From Ramazzottius varieornatus (Eukaryota > Tardigrada > Eutardigrada > Parachela > Ramazzottiidae): DNA of 64,000 nt. Shown piece after piece: positions 35,834-47,342 of this stretch. The stretch lies in the NCBI GenBank assembly GCA_001949185.1, contig BDGG01000002.1, positions 1,795,826-1,859,825 of the forward strand, read 5' to 3'. Within the stretch, counting starts at the first letter, position 1; each line of letters begins with the position of its first letter. The notes under the pieces are model-generated. The model did not search any database. It saw nothing but the letters and a program-made list of their open reading frames with translations, and was not told the DNA's origin. The position numbers and the translations under genes were made by a program.

Positions 35834-38386
35834 CTCCTGTACAATATTCGCGTAATGAAAACGGATGTTTTATGGTATGTTAATTGAATAAATTACAACA
35901 TAAAAGCTATGACAGATTGCAGTGTCAGCCTTTTGAAATATGCTCCATTTGATGGTTTTTCCATCTCTAAAACTAGATTTCAGACGAAAGTCGTAACATG
36001 AGCCCATGGAATATGGCCAATCGTCACTTGTCTACAGTAAGGAAGTACAGATGGATTACGTGAGTGAGCTGTCCGACGACGAACCTACAAGACTTGGCCA
36101 GTCTAAAAACATGCTGTGCTGAGATCCAACCACAGGTCTCTTGGTCCGATTTATAGATGGTAGAATTCACTACTTGCATTTCTACGCAGGGAACACGCCT
36201 GCTGCAGCTTCCCTAACGCTATGCGCCCTAACGCTAGAACTTGCAGAGAACTCTGCTCATGCCGTGTACCATGATTCCGTAGAAGGAGAACAACTTCAAT
36301 GAGAAAATATCGTTAGACGAATGTATAATGCCGAGGAAGTAGGTTAGCTAAAAGCATGCTCAAATTATTGCGCCTGCGGATGGTTTACCTGGTGTAAGAA
36401 ACATGGCGCAATGCAATACATATGGCCGACACAACAAACATACAGTAGAACAGGCAGTGGAGGCCGGTACATCGTTTTCCTTTGGCTAGCTGGATGTCTG
36501 TAGGATCAGCTTCGATCAGACAAGTTGTCGTGAAATTGAGTTTAAACGCGGTTCGCAAGATTCACTCCAACATGCTGGCCCCATATATGTGGTACCGTTA
36601 GACGCACTAGGTGCTTGAAACCAGCTCCGAGGTTCTTCCAAATATTCCCCTTGGTATAATTCTCAGGTACTGGGGACTCAATACAGCCTGTTTTCCGCCG
36701 CACCTCAACCATCACTCACGAACATACGGGCGCTGTGAACAGAGATCAGCCCCAATAACAAAACGGCGCGCTAACAGCGCAGCCTCAGGAAACAACGACT
36801 GGGAAAGTTCTGACACCCTACTTACCGCCTGTCTATTCGCCTGCGGAAGAACAAAAATGTGAGTCTTCTGCTCTATAGGCACTCATGTCAGCACCCTGAA
36901 CAAAAGACTAGATACCGGTTAATGATCAATGCCTATAATTAACGCACAGGCTCGGGCGACAATTCAACCGTCACTCTCTGGTTCACGCGTTCGTCCGTCT
37001 GTATGCGTATTGAGCTGTTCTGAACTTTGAAGAGATTCCTTATCGTAGAGTTTTTATTTTCCGAATCAAGTTATAGGGACGCCGACCTACTGCCACTTAT
37101 TCTTGATCCTCTTCCAAGCGGATGAATTTCAGAACGAAAGTTGAACCGCGTAGAGGCAATCGCCTATTAACCAAATCAGGCCAAGCGATGCATGATGGTC
37201 CTGGATTCGACGGGTCCCGCTTTGCGATACTGCAACCAAATCAAGATCGATCAGCGTTCACTGGCAGATATACCCATCTACAGTACGTCACGACAAGTTA
37301 GCTAGAGCTGAGGCTGAGAGTAAGTACCCGATGAATAGTTTGATACGTCTCATTAAACGAGAAATGCATCTCGAATGGGTCGCCATCTTCAGGACAGAAG
37401 AAAGCTGACAATTTCCGCTCCTCGTCGTGCCACTCGAACAGGCTCTAGAAATCGATGATACGGGTTTGATTCGTGACTGAGAAAGGTAGAACCACTGGGG
37501 ATTTGGGGAACGAACTAAGTTACCGTGATGGATGTGCCATGCTTGCGGGTTATTTCGGTTTTCTGTCCAAGATTGAAGCATAGAATGTTGACGCGTTTCG
37601 CAGCTGGCGAGACGACAGTCATAAGGAAATTTTCGCCATCTTGGGCAAAGATGAAGGTGTTGAGGCTGGCTCCCATCTTTTCGGCTGCGTCCCTGGGGTA
37701 GCCTACAACCGAAAGAGTGATCGATCGCGCAGAACTGCTATGATTCGCGGCAAGGTTTGCCTACCCGCACAGAGGAAGTACGCCATCGAGTTCTCTGCGA
37801 TGTGACTATCTTGGAACATACCAAGCCACACTGGACCCATATCAGACATTGCAGCAACGTAGGAGCGAACCCCGGACGAAATGAATGGAACTTGGGGACA
37901 AGATCTCGGTGGGCAAAGCGACACTGTGCAGAGGGGCAGAAAGAGACATCCGCTAGATATCCGAATCTCCGAAACGAAAAATTAAACTAAACAAGGAGAT
38001 CTACTCCGACCAGTCAACAGAGAAAAAACTGAGTAGAGAAGCCAAAGGCAGAAAACAGCTCAGGCTCACTCACGTAGGTGTACAAGCGGAAAAGTTTGAT
38101 CAAGAAAACAACTGTTTATCTGTGCACCAGAATGCGTGCAAAGTCTTTTCGTTCGAAAAACGTCTTTGCAGACATCAAACTCTTCCAAATATTGAATCGC
38201 ACCACGGTATCGATTTTGTGCTTTTTTGCAGCGTTAAGGAGGTCAGAACAAGTGGCAGATAGACCTGCGATTTCCACTGGGAAACTACGCAGGAGGTGCA
38301 AGCAGTCCTGGCGCACCTGCGCGCTTCAGCTGGAAAACGCGCGCGAGCAACTACTTCCGGTGCATGTTGGCACCCACAACTAGAAT
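35834..38386. other. Intergenic, no recognised gene
   Basis: About 2.5 kb without a recognisable coding region or terminal repeat. Small frames at 36611-36862 and 37288-37581 lack any motif. Confidence 0.35.
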
Positions 38387-38549
38387 GGATTAGACCATGC
38401 TCTGGTCGAACCGATTAGGTTCGATGTCTGGTCTGTTTGTTTTGACCTTTTGCTCAGATTTTACACGTTGGTTCGACCTTTTCGATGGATGTTAAACCAA
38501 AGGTCGAACCGGATAGACCAGTTGGTTTGACCAATGCTTGGTGTAATCC
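38387..38549. mobile_element. Short MITE-like inverted repeat (163 bp)
   Basis: The left end GGATTAGACCATGCTCTGGT and the inverted right end GGATTACACCAAGCATTGGT match at 16 of 20 positions, and the similarity continues through TCGAACC/TCAAACC. GGTCGAACC and GGTTCGA words recur inside. No target duplication is clear. Confidence 0.6.
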
Positions 38550-39332
38550 ACTTTGCCCACAACCTTCCACAACGCCGAAAAACAAAAGAAGCGAGCTTTG
38601 GTCTTTTATACCAGCTTTCCAAAACTTCTGAAACTTACGGTTCGCACACGTTTCGGGATTACTAGCCCGAAGGCCTGGGGGAACTTCCACCGTCTCTTCT
38701 GTCACGACGACCTGCTTCCCCGGAGCATCCTTCACGATTGAGCCACTGATACCTGCAGATTTTTCGTTTTGTGGTTTTTTTCCTAAAGCTTAGATGAAAT
38801 TTTCGCCCTTTGCATTTTTAGACGTTGTGAAGTTTATCAATTTTGATTATGCCGGACTAAACTACCAAGCATACGATATCACGAACCACTTCAACGAATT
38901 CTCCTTTGGGTGATTTGAAAGTGAGTCTCGTGTTAACTATTTTTTTCGTTGTTATGGGGGAACGAACGCGAAAACAGCTGGCGATATGGAAGCTTGCTGA
39001 TTGCAAGACTCCCGGCGGATGTTATTATCATAATTCATAAATGCGAGGAGTCGTAGAATGGGTAAAAAACCTAGAGTTGATTTCGCCATCGATGGCCATG
39101 GTAAAAAATGGCTAACTCATACGTTCACATCGAATGCGCACAAGGGGAAAATATGAGACGGAAGCTTGAGGAAGAAGCAGGGAGTCGCTCCACAGACTTC
39201 TTGTTGGATATTTAACACTTAAAAGACGACGCAATTCCGAGCTCTGGGAGCACAAGAGGGGTAGATCACCTTCCCCAATTTTTAACTGGCTGAAATCGTA
39301 GGGTGGGGTCAGATCGGGCCAATCATCACATA
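38550..39332. other. Intergenic, no recognised gene
   Basis: Short frames on both strands only; nothing recognised up to the mariner element. Confidence 0.35.
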
Positions 39333-39334
39333 TA

Positions 39335-40607
39335 CAGAGGGTGTTCAAGCCAAGTTGTAACACTTTACTCAGAATTTCCTACACAATCCCACAAACGGTA
39401 TTCTAGTTCAGCAGGTGTTCTATCTGAAAGCCCTTTCTCTCTATCATAAACTCCACACGTCGTTTCCAGGATTGTAAAGCTCTCTGAATTTTGTCCATCG
39501 GAAGTTTGACCCAGGCTGTCTTGATTGCGCGCACTAAACCAGTATCGTCACGCGGCTTCTTGTTGAACAATAATCCCATGAAAATTCCATTTACTGCGAA
39601 ATCCATCGGTGCCAGGTCCGGGCTGTTCCCCATTCAATGCTCTTTCGGAATGAACTTCACTTTGGACTGTCGAAGGTATTCCTGAGTTTTTCTGGCCTGG
39701 TGCACGGGAGCGTTGTCCTGGTGGAGAACGACTTTGTGAGCTTCCTTGCCGTAAAGCCGTGGGATTTCTTTTTCGATCAGCGGCTTCAGGACATTTTGGA
39801 TGTACAAGTCGGCATTGATTTTAGCCCCAGACGGAATGATGAACATCTTCGTGGGTCCACGGAAAGAAATTCCCGCGCAGCACATGATACCTTTGGGGTG
39901 CTTTCGTTGACAATTCTTCTTCCATTCTTTGCAGTTCTCCCGTCCGCGAAACTTGTAGTAGACCTTCCGCTGACCATTCACGTATGTAGGGTAGACCCAG
40001 AAATCGTCAATAGTTAAAATAAACTTCCACTTCTCACCTTTCAAGTACTTGAGAAAATTCGGACCGCGGTTGAGCCGTTGCTGGGCTTGCTGTTCGACAG
40101 AGCGTGCACGGGATATTTTTTCCGACATTCTGCCTCGCAAACTTTTGTGATAATATTATGAATCGTGCCCACCGATACCTTGTACTTCTTTGCCATCTGT
40201 CGTTGAGAAGGTGGATTCGGTTTGTCGATGTCTTTGAAGACCTTCTTCTCAATGGACTTGATGTGTTGTGGACGGGTGTTCTGCGGCGGAATTTCTTTTG
40301 GCTTCTTCTGAACTCCCTTCGTGGTATCTTTGTCCTTCCGTAAAATCCGACGGACTGTCCCATAAGATGCTGGATATCCCATAGCCGTAACTTCTCTGGC
40401 TATTTTCTTGAGCGATCCTACTTTTCGAGCGGTGGCCAAGATGGCCGCGACGGTTTCAGAACTAGTTTCTGAAGGCGTTTGTAATCTTAACATCAAACAT
40501 GAATTGACAAGCTGCTAGAAATCAGCTGAGATATGGCACAAGACTGTGAAAATGCGTCACAGGCATTTTGTCTACCAACTGTTACAACTTGGCTTGAACA
40601 CCCTCTG
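39335..40607 (-). mobile_element. mariner-type transposon (1.27 kb) with TIRs
   Basis: The element is bounded by TA dinucleotides (39333-39334 and 40608-40609), the expected target duplication. Its inverted repeats begin CAGAGGGTGTTCAAGCCAAG at both ends and stay identical for about 28 bases. Nearly the whole interior is a minus-strand mariner transposase. The length and gene order are those of a complete element. Confidence 0.95.
39403..40496 (-). pseudogene. mariner transposase, DD37D type, broken
   Basis: The N-terminus (from 40496) has a helix-turn-helix region (ARKVGSLKKIAREVTAMG, then GTVRRILRKD) and a second one (SQRQMAKKYKVSVGTIHNII). The catalytic half has ILTIDDFWVYPTY (first Asp), VLHQDNAPVHQARKTQEYL (second Asp) and SPDLAPMDF (third Asp). 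With the interrupting stop counted as one residue, 37 residues separate the second and third Asp, a DD37D pattern like the maT group. The frame breaks near 40125, where TIHNIITK should continue into LRGRMSEKISRARS. A TGA stands between FIPKEH and MGNSPDL at about 39633, probably from TGG. The intact copy would cut and paste at TA sites. Confidence 0.9.
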
Positions 40608-42291
40608 TAAGCTTCGCATTTTTGGAGTAAAGTGCGCCACTACGTGAACCAAAGTGCCAGGCCTTTTCATTTTTGCTGTGACCACTGGTCACGCAGCATG
40701 GAACATACTGAAGACGGTACCAATGACGGTACCAATGACGGTACCACTGCACAAGCTCTCTGTCCAATTTTTAAGGAGGCTTTTCCTCAGCCAGCTCTTA
40801 AGTGAAAATTTGGTCTGTCAACTCAAGACGAAAGCTGGTCAAAAACGAAATTTTCTCTCGAAATTTTCAGAGAGCTGCTAGCCAGTTCACGTCATTTTTA
40901 ACTGGAAGCGACAAAGTTTCTGAAAGCAAACGCGAAAATTCGAGACGAAAAGGTTCAACAGAAGCCATTCCGCAACGCTTTCGAAGGTTCTCCAAGCAAC
41001 CGGGGTACCCCCTTGGTCTTTTAAATGTTGAGGGATCGGGCAGAAGATAAGTTGGAGAAACAGGTACCCCACTTACTTTGCGCACCTCACTTAAGCAAAA
41101 GCCGGTCGTCGCAGTTTTCATGGTCGCAATGACCAGTCCCACCGACTTTTGTTCTTCTCCTACATGCGAATAGGCACAAACTATCCCAGACTGTGTTGTC
41201 ACTGCTGATAAAAACTGAGCAAACCGAGAAGACAAAGCGGAAGCATCACAGAAGACTTTGAACCGTAACCGGCACCGAGCGAGGACCATGGTACATTATG
41301 GTGATCAAGTCACGCTTGTTACCGCTGAGTTTCTCTCACCCCGCAAACCGATGGCCGTAGACTATACTTCAGTGGAACGAGGATGACTGATGGAAAGTCT
41401 GTTGTGTAACAGTGAGGATTTTTCAGTCGGTGGAAGTCACTACTGCTGCGAGACGGCTCCAGATTGTATTTCACAGCTCACCATAAACAAGCCACAGAAC
41501 TTTGCTTCATGCACAATGACGTCCCTTTGGGACGCATCGATGATTTATGTGTTTACTCAGATGCATCTACCTTTTTTATTTATCGGAGTGTCGTACACTG
41601 CGTTACTAATTACTACTGCACGGTAAGAGTCGGGAAAAGAGTGTCTTGAATAATCGAGTATGCTGTCGCATGTGGCGGAGAAGCTGTAATCTGATATCTG
41701 GTGCGGAAGTATGGCCCATACCTTTGTCCTCTGCCGAACTTAAAAGTTTCTTCTGAGGAAATATCCGAAATATTTTGATCAACCTGTGCATCCGTACTAG
41801 CTCGGCACTCCCCAAACGTTTTTGGAAGACATTTCGTCCGGGGTGATATTCTGTTAGTGCCAGGATCCTACTACGAGGAGTGTGAATGGGAAGATTCAGT
41901 TCCTCTTCCTGCAGTCCTGGGGCAGTGTTTTCTTCAGTGCGCATTTCGGAGCAGTCATGCGACAGTAGTGGATCTAGTCCGTGAATTAATTTTGCCTCTT
42001 GAACGGGAAGGTTTCTATAAACATCCCTGGTCCAAAGAGGTCTAGGCTACCGTTATCGCCTTGCTGGGTGAAGAAGATTTGTAGCGGTCAAGAGTGGGCG
42101 GCCATCAAAATGTTATCGTGGCTCTCTTTTAGTGCCGCAGATAGTTCAAAATTCTCCGTGGCAGTTTGGCTCTGTTAAAACATACCACTTCTCGCTTCAG
42201 AATGTTCTGTAGAGTGCTCATGTTGTTACCGGTAACATTGCTTTCCCGCTTAGTTCAAATGGACAGTAATACTTCAGAAGAAGCACACCTC
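40608..42291. other. Intergenic with decayed repeats
   Basis: A 12-bp tandem repeat (GACGGTACCAAT, three copies) lies at 40713-40748. A segment at 41091-41146 is nearly identical to 42574-42629 inside the Tigger element. No host gene is recognised; the minus-strand frame 40867-41289 contains that shared piece. Confidence 0.45.
40713..40748 (+). repeat. 12-bp tandem repeat, three copies
   Basis: GACGGTACCAAT is repeated three times in tandem with one change in the last copy. Confidence 0.85.
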
Positions 42292-44697
42292 ACAAGGGAT
42301 TAACGCGTCTGTCCACTCTGATCCTCAAACCAATATAATAGCATGATAGAGCAGAGTTTACTCCACAAACTGAGATAAACTAAATCGGCGAAATGAAATC
42401 CTGGAAGACGCCACAGGAAGCGGAAGTGACGTCGAATTCTTACATCGACATGACATGACCAACTATACTAGCACAGTCTAAAATGTCACAGAACTCATGG
42501 AAGATAAATTTTACAGAGGTGATACTGATCGTAGAAGTGATGGAAGCAGAGAGGAGCTTTGCACCAGCCGCACTTAAGCAAAAGCCGGTCGTCGCAGTTT
42601 TCATGGTCACAATGACCAGTCCCACCGAATTCAAAGAGAATTCGGTAGGATTTACATAGTCAAAGGACTCGTCAGTATAGCCGCACAGATGCCAGGCCTG
42701 GTTCACTAGGTCTCCAAACCGGAGAGACTGAAGCTGTTGGTAAACCAAAGAATGCATCTTCAGGATTACGTCTCGATGATGAACTTGAAGTGGAAGGCTG
42801 TGCACAATGATGAAACTGGAGATCTTCCGGAAGGAGTCTTTATACATTCGGAAAAAGAGTCTGTCCAGTGGTTGGATATCATCAGTCACTTTCGGAGGAA
42901 TCGTGATCATTTCGTATTCCAGTTCTTCAGGCTTGAATTCCAAAACAGCTTCCTGGTCAGAATAGGTTCTCCACGAATCGGCCAGCAGAATGCAGCGATC
43001 TTCCACATGAGAAAACAATATCTTTTCACACCATTCCAAGTAGAGCTTCTCTGTCATCTTGCCCGAAGCCGAAGCAGTGACATACAGGTTGTCAACTTTA
43101 AACATTGTCCTTGCCACAATAGGACCGACAACGCCTTTGTCCTCCTGGAGAGTGATCCACAGTTGTGGGAGAAACTTGCGCGTGCCGGGAAAAATGGTCA
43201 TCATAACCGTGTAGCTATGCGTCATGGAGTTCTCCGACTGACAGATCGCAAGAACATGTTTTGCGCCGGCCAGATGCAGTGTGCGCCCTGGTCTCATCTC
43301 GTAATCGAACCCAGACTGATCCGTGTTCCACATACAGTCCAAGCCGTAATTTGAGATCCTCGATCTGACAAGGGCGACACACTCCTCCGCAGTTTTCTTT
43401 ACTTGCGGAGCTTCTTGAATGTACTTGTCGGTCACGAACTTGGTGATCTTCCGATCGACGATGCCGTAATACCTACAATATCGACCCCGTTAGTGTGGCG
43501 CAGTAACTCGTGAGCGAAATTCTCGGTTGAAGTGATCTGCGTAAGCAATGATACATATTTCATTTTAATACTTCAATGTGTTTACCTCTTCAACTTTCCC
43601 ACCCAATCCGGAGACGCCATGAAACCTACCAGGCCAATGGTTCGGTTCGCAGTAACAGCCCAACGTCGAATATCCATATCTTTCACAATATGAGGCTTTT
43701 GCTTGGACAGGAAGAACTGCTTGCCAGTCTTCTAACGCAGCGCCTTCAGCTTGTCATATCTGGAACCGCCCTCAGCAACATGTCGTTCCCATTCTTGGAG
43801 TTGTCAAGTACTTGTGACTTTCTTGAACTTGGTCCGGACACACGAAAGGCTACGTCGTTTCTTCGTAGCGACATTCCTCCAGAAATCGACGGAGCGTTTC
43901 TTGTAGTCGAGGGTGACCGCGTTACTTGGCGGCTGTTTTGGGTGTGATATTCGCGGGACATAGAATTCGTTGGGCGATGATTCCGTTCCACTGGAGAGAG
44001 GCTCGACGACTTTATCTTCTTGGCTAGGATTTTTGTCGGGTTCAGCCAGCTGATTAGACGCAGCAACCAACTTCTCGAACTCGTCGAACGTCTGCATGCC
44101 TGTTTCCAGTTCATATTGCAGGTCTTCTTCAAGTGCCAACGAAGAACTACCAGCTCGGTTGATTTTAACATCCGTAAATTCTGAAACGGAAACAGAAAGG
44201 TGGAATATCTCATATCAATGTCAGCCATAGTAAACGGCAACAGTACAATACCTTTGACGAGTTCTTTTAACTGCTTATCAGCCTCGCTCGGTTGTCCATC
44301 CAGTTGGAAGAGCTGCTTGTAGTCCTCCTCCACAAGCTTCAAAACATTCATCGGATTAACGGAATCCATTTCGGGCGACAGTGGAAATCACGCAGTAACG
44401 GAACGATGAATGTAAGAGCAATGAAGCAACAGGCACAGCAAAACTGATTGAGTACAAGCGCAACTGGTTCAATCAATATCAAATCAACCATCAGGCAATC
44501 AAATCAGTTGATTTGCTGTCACACTGGTGATCCGCCCTGAATTTGACGTCACTTCCGCTTCCTGTGGCGTCTTCCAGGATTTTATTTCGCCGATTTAGTT
44601 TATCTCAGTTTGTGGAGCAAACTCTGCTCTATCATGCTATTATATTGGTTTGAGGATCAGAGTGGGCAGAGTGGGCAGACTGGCGTTAATCCCTTGT
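42292..44697 (-). mobile_element. pogo/Tigger-like transposon with 150-bp TIRs
   Basis: Arms at 42292-42439 and 44539-44697 are inverted copies of each other, about 148 bp with very few mismatches; the right arm has an extra 11-bp AGAGTGGGCAG duplication. The outer edges read ACAAGGGATTAACGC. The inner edges end at GGAAGCGGAAGTGACGTC. Between them lies one minus-strand Tigger-like transposase gene that ends exactly at the inner edge of the left arm. The precise outer boundary and target duplication are uncertain. Long near-identical arms indicate recent activity or gene conversion. Confidence 0.88.
42440..44369 (-). pseudogene. Tigger-like DDE transposase with stops
   Basis: The likely start is MDSVNPMNVLKLVEEDYK at 44369. 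After an intron (about 44265-44170) comes an acidic linker region, then a helix-turn-helix segment LQEWERHVAEGGSRYDKLKA and FFLSKQKPHIVKDMDIRRWA. The last exon (about 43435-42440) is the DDE_1 domain, with WNTDQSGFDYEM (first Asp), CILLADSWRTYSD (second) and TIPPKVTDDIQPLDRLFFRM (third). In-frame TGA (between TST and QLQEW, about 43804) and TAG (between KALR and KTGK, about 43735) interrupt it unless spliced around. The final residues include VGLVIVTMKTATTGF, duplicated at 41091-41146. This copy is probably inactive. Confidence 0.8.
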
Positions 44698-45403
44698 CAG
44701 TCCTGTAAGAATCACGAAATAGTTTGGGTAGGATCGGGTTTGATATGATCGGTTAGCAGGTTTCTCGTATACCTTCGATTTCAGTCTTCCGTAAGGGTGA
44801 CTTATGAATGAAAGATCTTCTCAACGAAACCAATCCAGTCACCCACAGTAAAATGAGTTTTTGAAGTCAAGGTACGTAAAGGGGGACAAGTCATACTTCC
44901 GCACCTGATATTTCACGAGGGTTGTTTGTGGCCTTCCTCTGGCACACCATCGGTGTGCACGAATCAGCGTATTCGTCGGGAGTTCACCGGATGTGATAAA
45001 GCATTTTCATTTTCAAAGACACATGGTTTTCTGAGAGTTCTTGCGAGCAGCTACAACGCTCATCATCCAGTAAGCCTTAGGTATTTTTTGCGGGTATGAC
45101 CCAATGTCAGTCCAACCCGCGCACTCGGTCTTCAGTTGATCGTCTTCCGTCACAGGGGTTTCTGTTCATAAGCAGTAAAATGCCCCGCAAGGCGGTAAAA
45201 AAACGTCTTAACACTTACAGCACCAAGCTTTTCGTGTTTGCAGAATACGATCGTTCTCTTTGTGAGTACACGAATTTGATTGGCTGAAAGCAGGGGTGGG
45301 ACTTGAAAAATCCAGTAGCACACATCCCGTATCAAGTGGCGCGTGTTACCATTGCTTCAACATGTGAAGAACTCTCAACTTAGCGAAACACATCTTTCAA
45401 AGT
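44698..45403. other. Spacer between Tigger and piggyBac-type genes
   Basis: No gene is recognised. CATACTTCCGCACCTGATAT at 44892-44911 is the near-inverse of a segment at 41694-41713 on the other side of the Tigger element. A partial GTGGCGCGTG repeat lies at 45334. Confidence 0.4.
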
Positions 45404-47169
45404 TTATTTCAGTAAATTCTGCGTCTTCACGCATACGACACAGACCACCGTTTGAACAGAACTTCTATGGTCAGCACAAACAGCAACCTTACAGAAGCTA
45501 CAGTCGATCCTGCTTCTTTTTTGAGTGGTATGGTGGCAGAATCTGCAGCGTTGTTGTGCCTTGGTTCCGCTTGCAACGGAAGGATTGCTTTCTGCCTTAC
45601 CGTCTGACAGAATATTCAGGGAAATCTTTATCAGCAACTTTACATCTGATTGAATACTGGCGGAGGTGAAGCGGCGGCGTAAGTGGCTTTCCATGAGGTT
45701 CCTGCTAAGTTCGTGTAGGTACTTCCGACGTCGGATGAGAGATTTAGCATGCCAGTCCGGGTTCAGCTCAGTCCATACAACGTACGAGTTCAACGCGGAG
45801 ATGTCGACGATATCGTAAAATAGCGCCATTGGCCATCTACAGGTTTTCCGACGAACACTGTAGTTTCCAGTCAGCTGATCCAGAGTGTCCACTCCGGCTT
45901 TCGTACGATTGTAGTGCGTTACGATCTCAGGTTTCTCTTCTGGGCTTTCCTCATCAACTTCTCTAAAAAATGAATCGTGACGTCACCAAAGAGAAACGGG
46001 TGTGCAGCGGTCATACTGATTCACAACGCATTCGTCATGAAGTCATGAGCAACAGCTGCACCAAGCGTAGTTTGGTCCTGTTGCGCACTACGTCACAGGT
46101 GTAGCATGGGCACTCGTCTTTACGGCTTGCAAATACGTCATTCGTCACTTACTGGGAAAAATGCATGGAGCTCAACAGCACTACAGCTTTCCCCTTCTTC
46201 GGAACGTAAGACACCAGAGTGAAATCGGGCTTGTGGCCGACGTAGGAGGAAAATGCAGCGCGACTCTTGCTTGGCAGGAAGACGGAAGGAATATCTTTAC
46301 GGTTCTTACGCATTGTTCCCACGAGAGAAATATTTTTCTTGAGAAGAGCTTCCCCCAACGTCAAGGAAGTGAAGAAATTGCCTGTGGTCACGTTTCTTCC
46401 CGACTGGTTTCCCAGATATTCCACCAGATCAAGAACCACTCGCTGTCCTTGATTCTTCTCAGCCGCTCCACCAGGAGCCTTTCCGATGTAAAGCTGGATG
46501 TTACAGCGTCCTACAGCAACAAGGGAGAAAAAGTTTCAGGCCGTACTTGCTTCTTGGTTTTGTCGGAATATATTGCTTGAAGCCGCACCGTCCTTTGAAA
46601 GGAAAGAGTTGTTCGTCCACGCACAGAAATTCGTAGGGAAGGTAGTTCTCGCGAAGCGCTTTACTTCACAAGTCATAAAACTCCTGGACGTGGGCCCTCT
46701 TTTTAGTCGCTACCCGGGCTTCTCGAGAAGGTTTGTCGTCAAACCGCAGGCTGCAGGTAATCTGGGTGAAGCGCTCCCGAGACATACAGGCGCGATAAAC
46801 TCCTTTTCCTTCGCTTTCACTCCACAGTTCACACACTGGTACAGTACCGTCATTCATTGTTCCCTGTAGAAGTAGAATTCCCAAGTAAGCATCTAGCACC
46901 ACAGGATCCAGTTTGACCCAGCCATCACCGTATTGCGTTTTCCCCTCTTCATTTGTGAACCGGATGATCAGATCTTTCACTTGTGGCGTGAAGAAAAGGT
47001 TGAACGTGTCCATGAGCGTCACGACTCGCGATCTCGCGCTGGGAGTAACGCCAAGCTGACCGGTCATCTTATTGACAGTTCGAGTTTTACCACTGTCTAG
47101 AGGAAAGCGTTCCCACTTTATGTCGGGATTTCGGGCAAGGAACGGGCTCCCGTCGTTCAGTTGGTACAA
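45404..47169 (-). pseudogene. piggyBac-type transposase (broken)
   Basis: Reading down from 47169: LYQLNDGSPFLARNPDIKWE, FNLFFTPQVKDLIIRFTNEE, LDAYLGILLLQGT and CMSRERFTQITCSLRFDD (N-terminal half); then ALRENYLPYEFLCVDEQLFP with KGRCGFKQYIPTKPRSKYGL (first catalytic Asp), QRVVLDLVEYLGNQSGRNVT (second Asp), FFTSLTLGEALLKKNISLVG and EKPEIVTHYNRTKAGVDTLD (third Asp). A C-terminal Cys-rich zinc domain (CRFCHHTTQ, then CSFCKVAVCADH) follows. This is the piggyBac order. A TGA stands after VQEFYDL at about 46666, and a five-A run (plus strand, about 46525-46529) causes a one-base frameshift between KYGLKLF and SLVAVGRCN. A short intron lies at about 46155-45965. TTAA-flanked ends were not located. 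Confidence 0.88.
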
Positions 47170-47342
47170 GACGCCATCGTCGTCGTCATGTTATGACTTT
47201 CCGTTTTGTACTCCGATAAACAAAGCAACCCTAAACTTTGGCACAATATTTCCCTCATAGAATAGTTGTTCACCAAGGAAAAAGTAGAAAAAAGCGAATT
47301 TCGTTCGGAGCTGGTGGGCAAAAAAGTAGCAGGTACTTCCAA

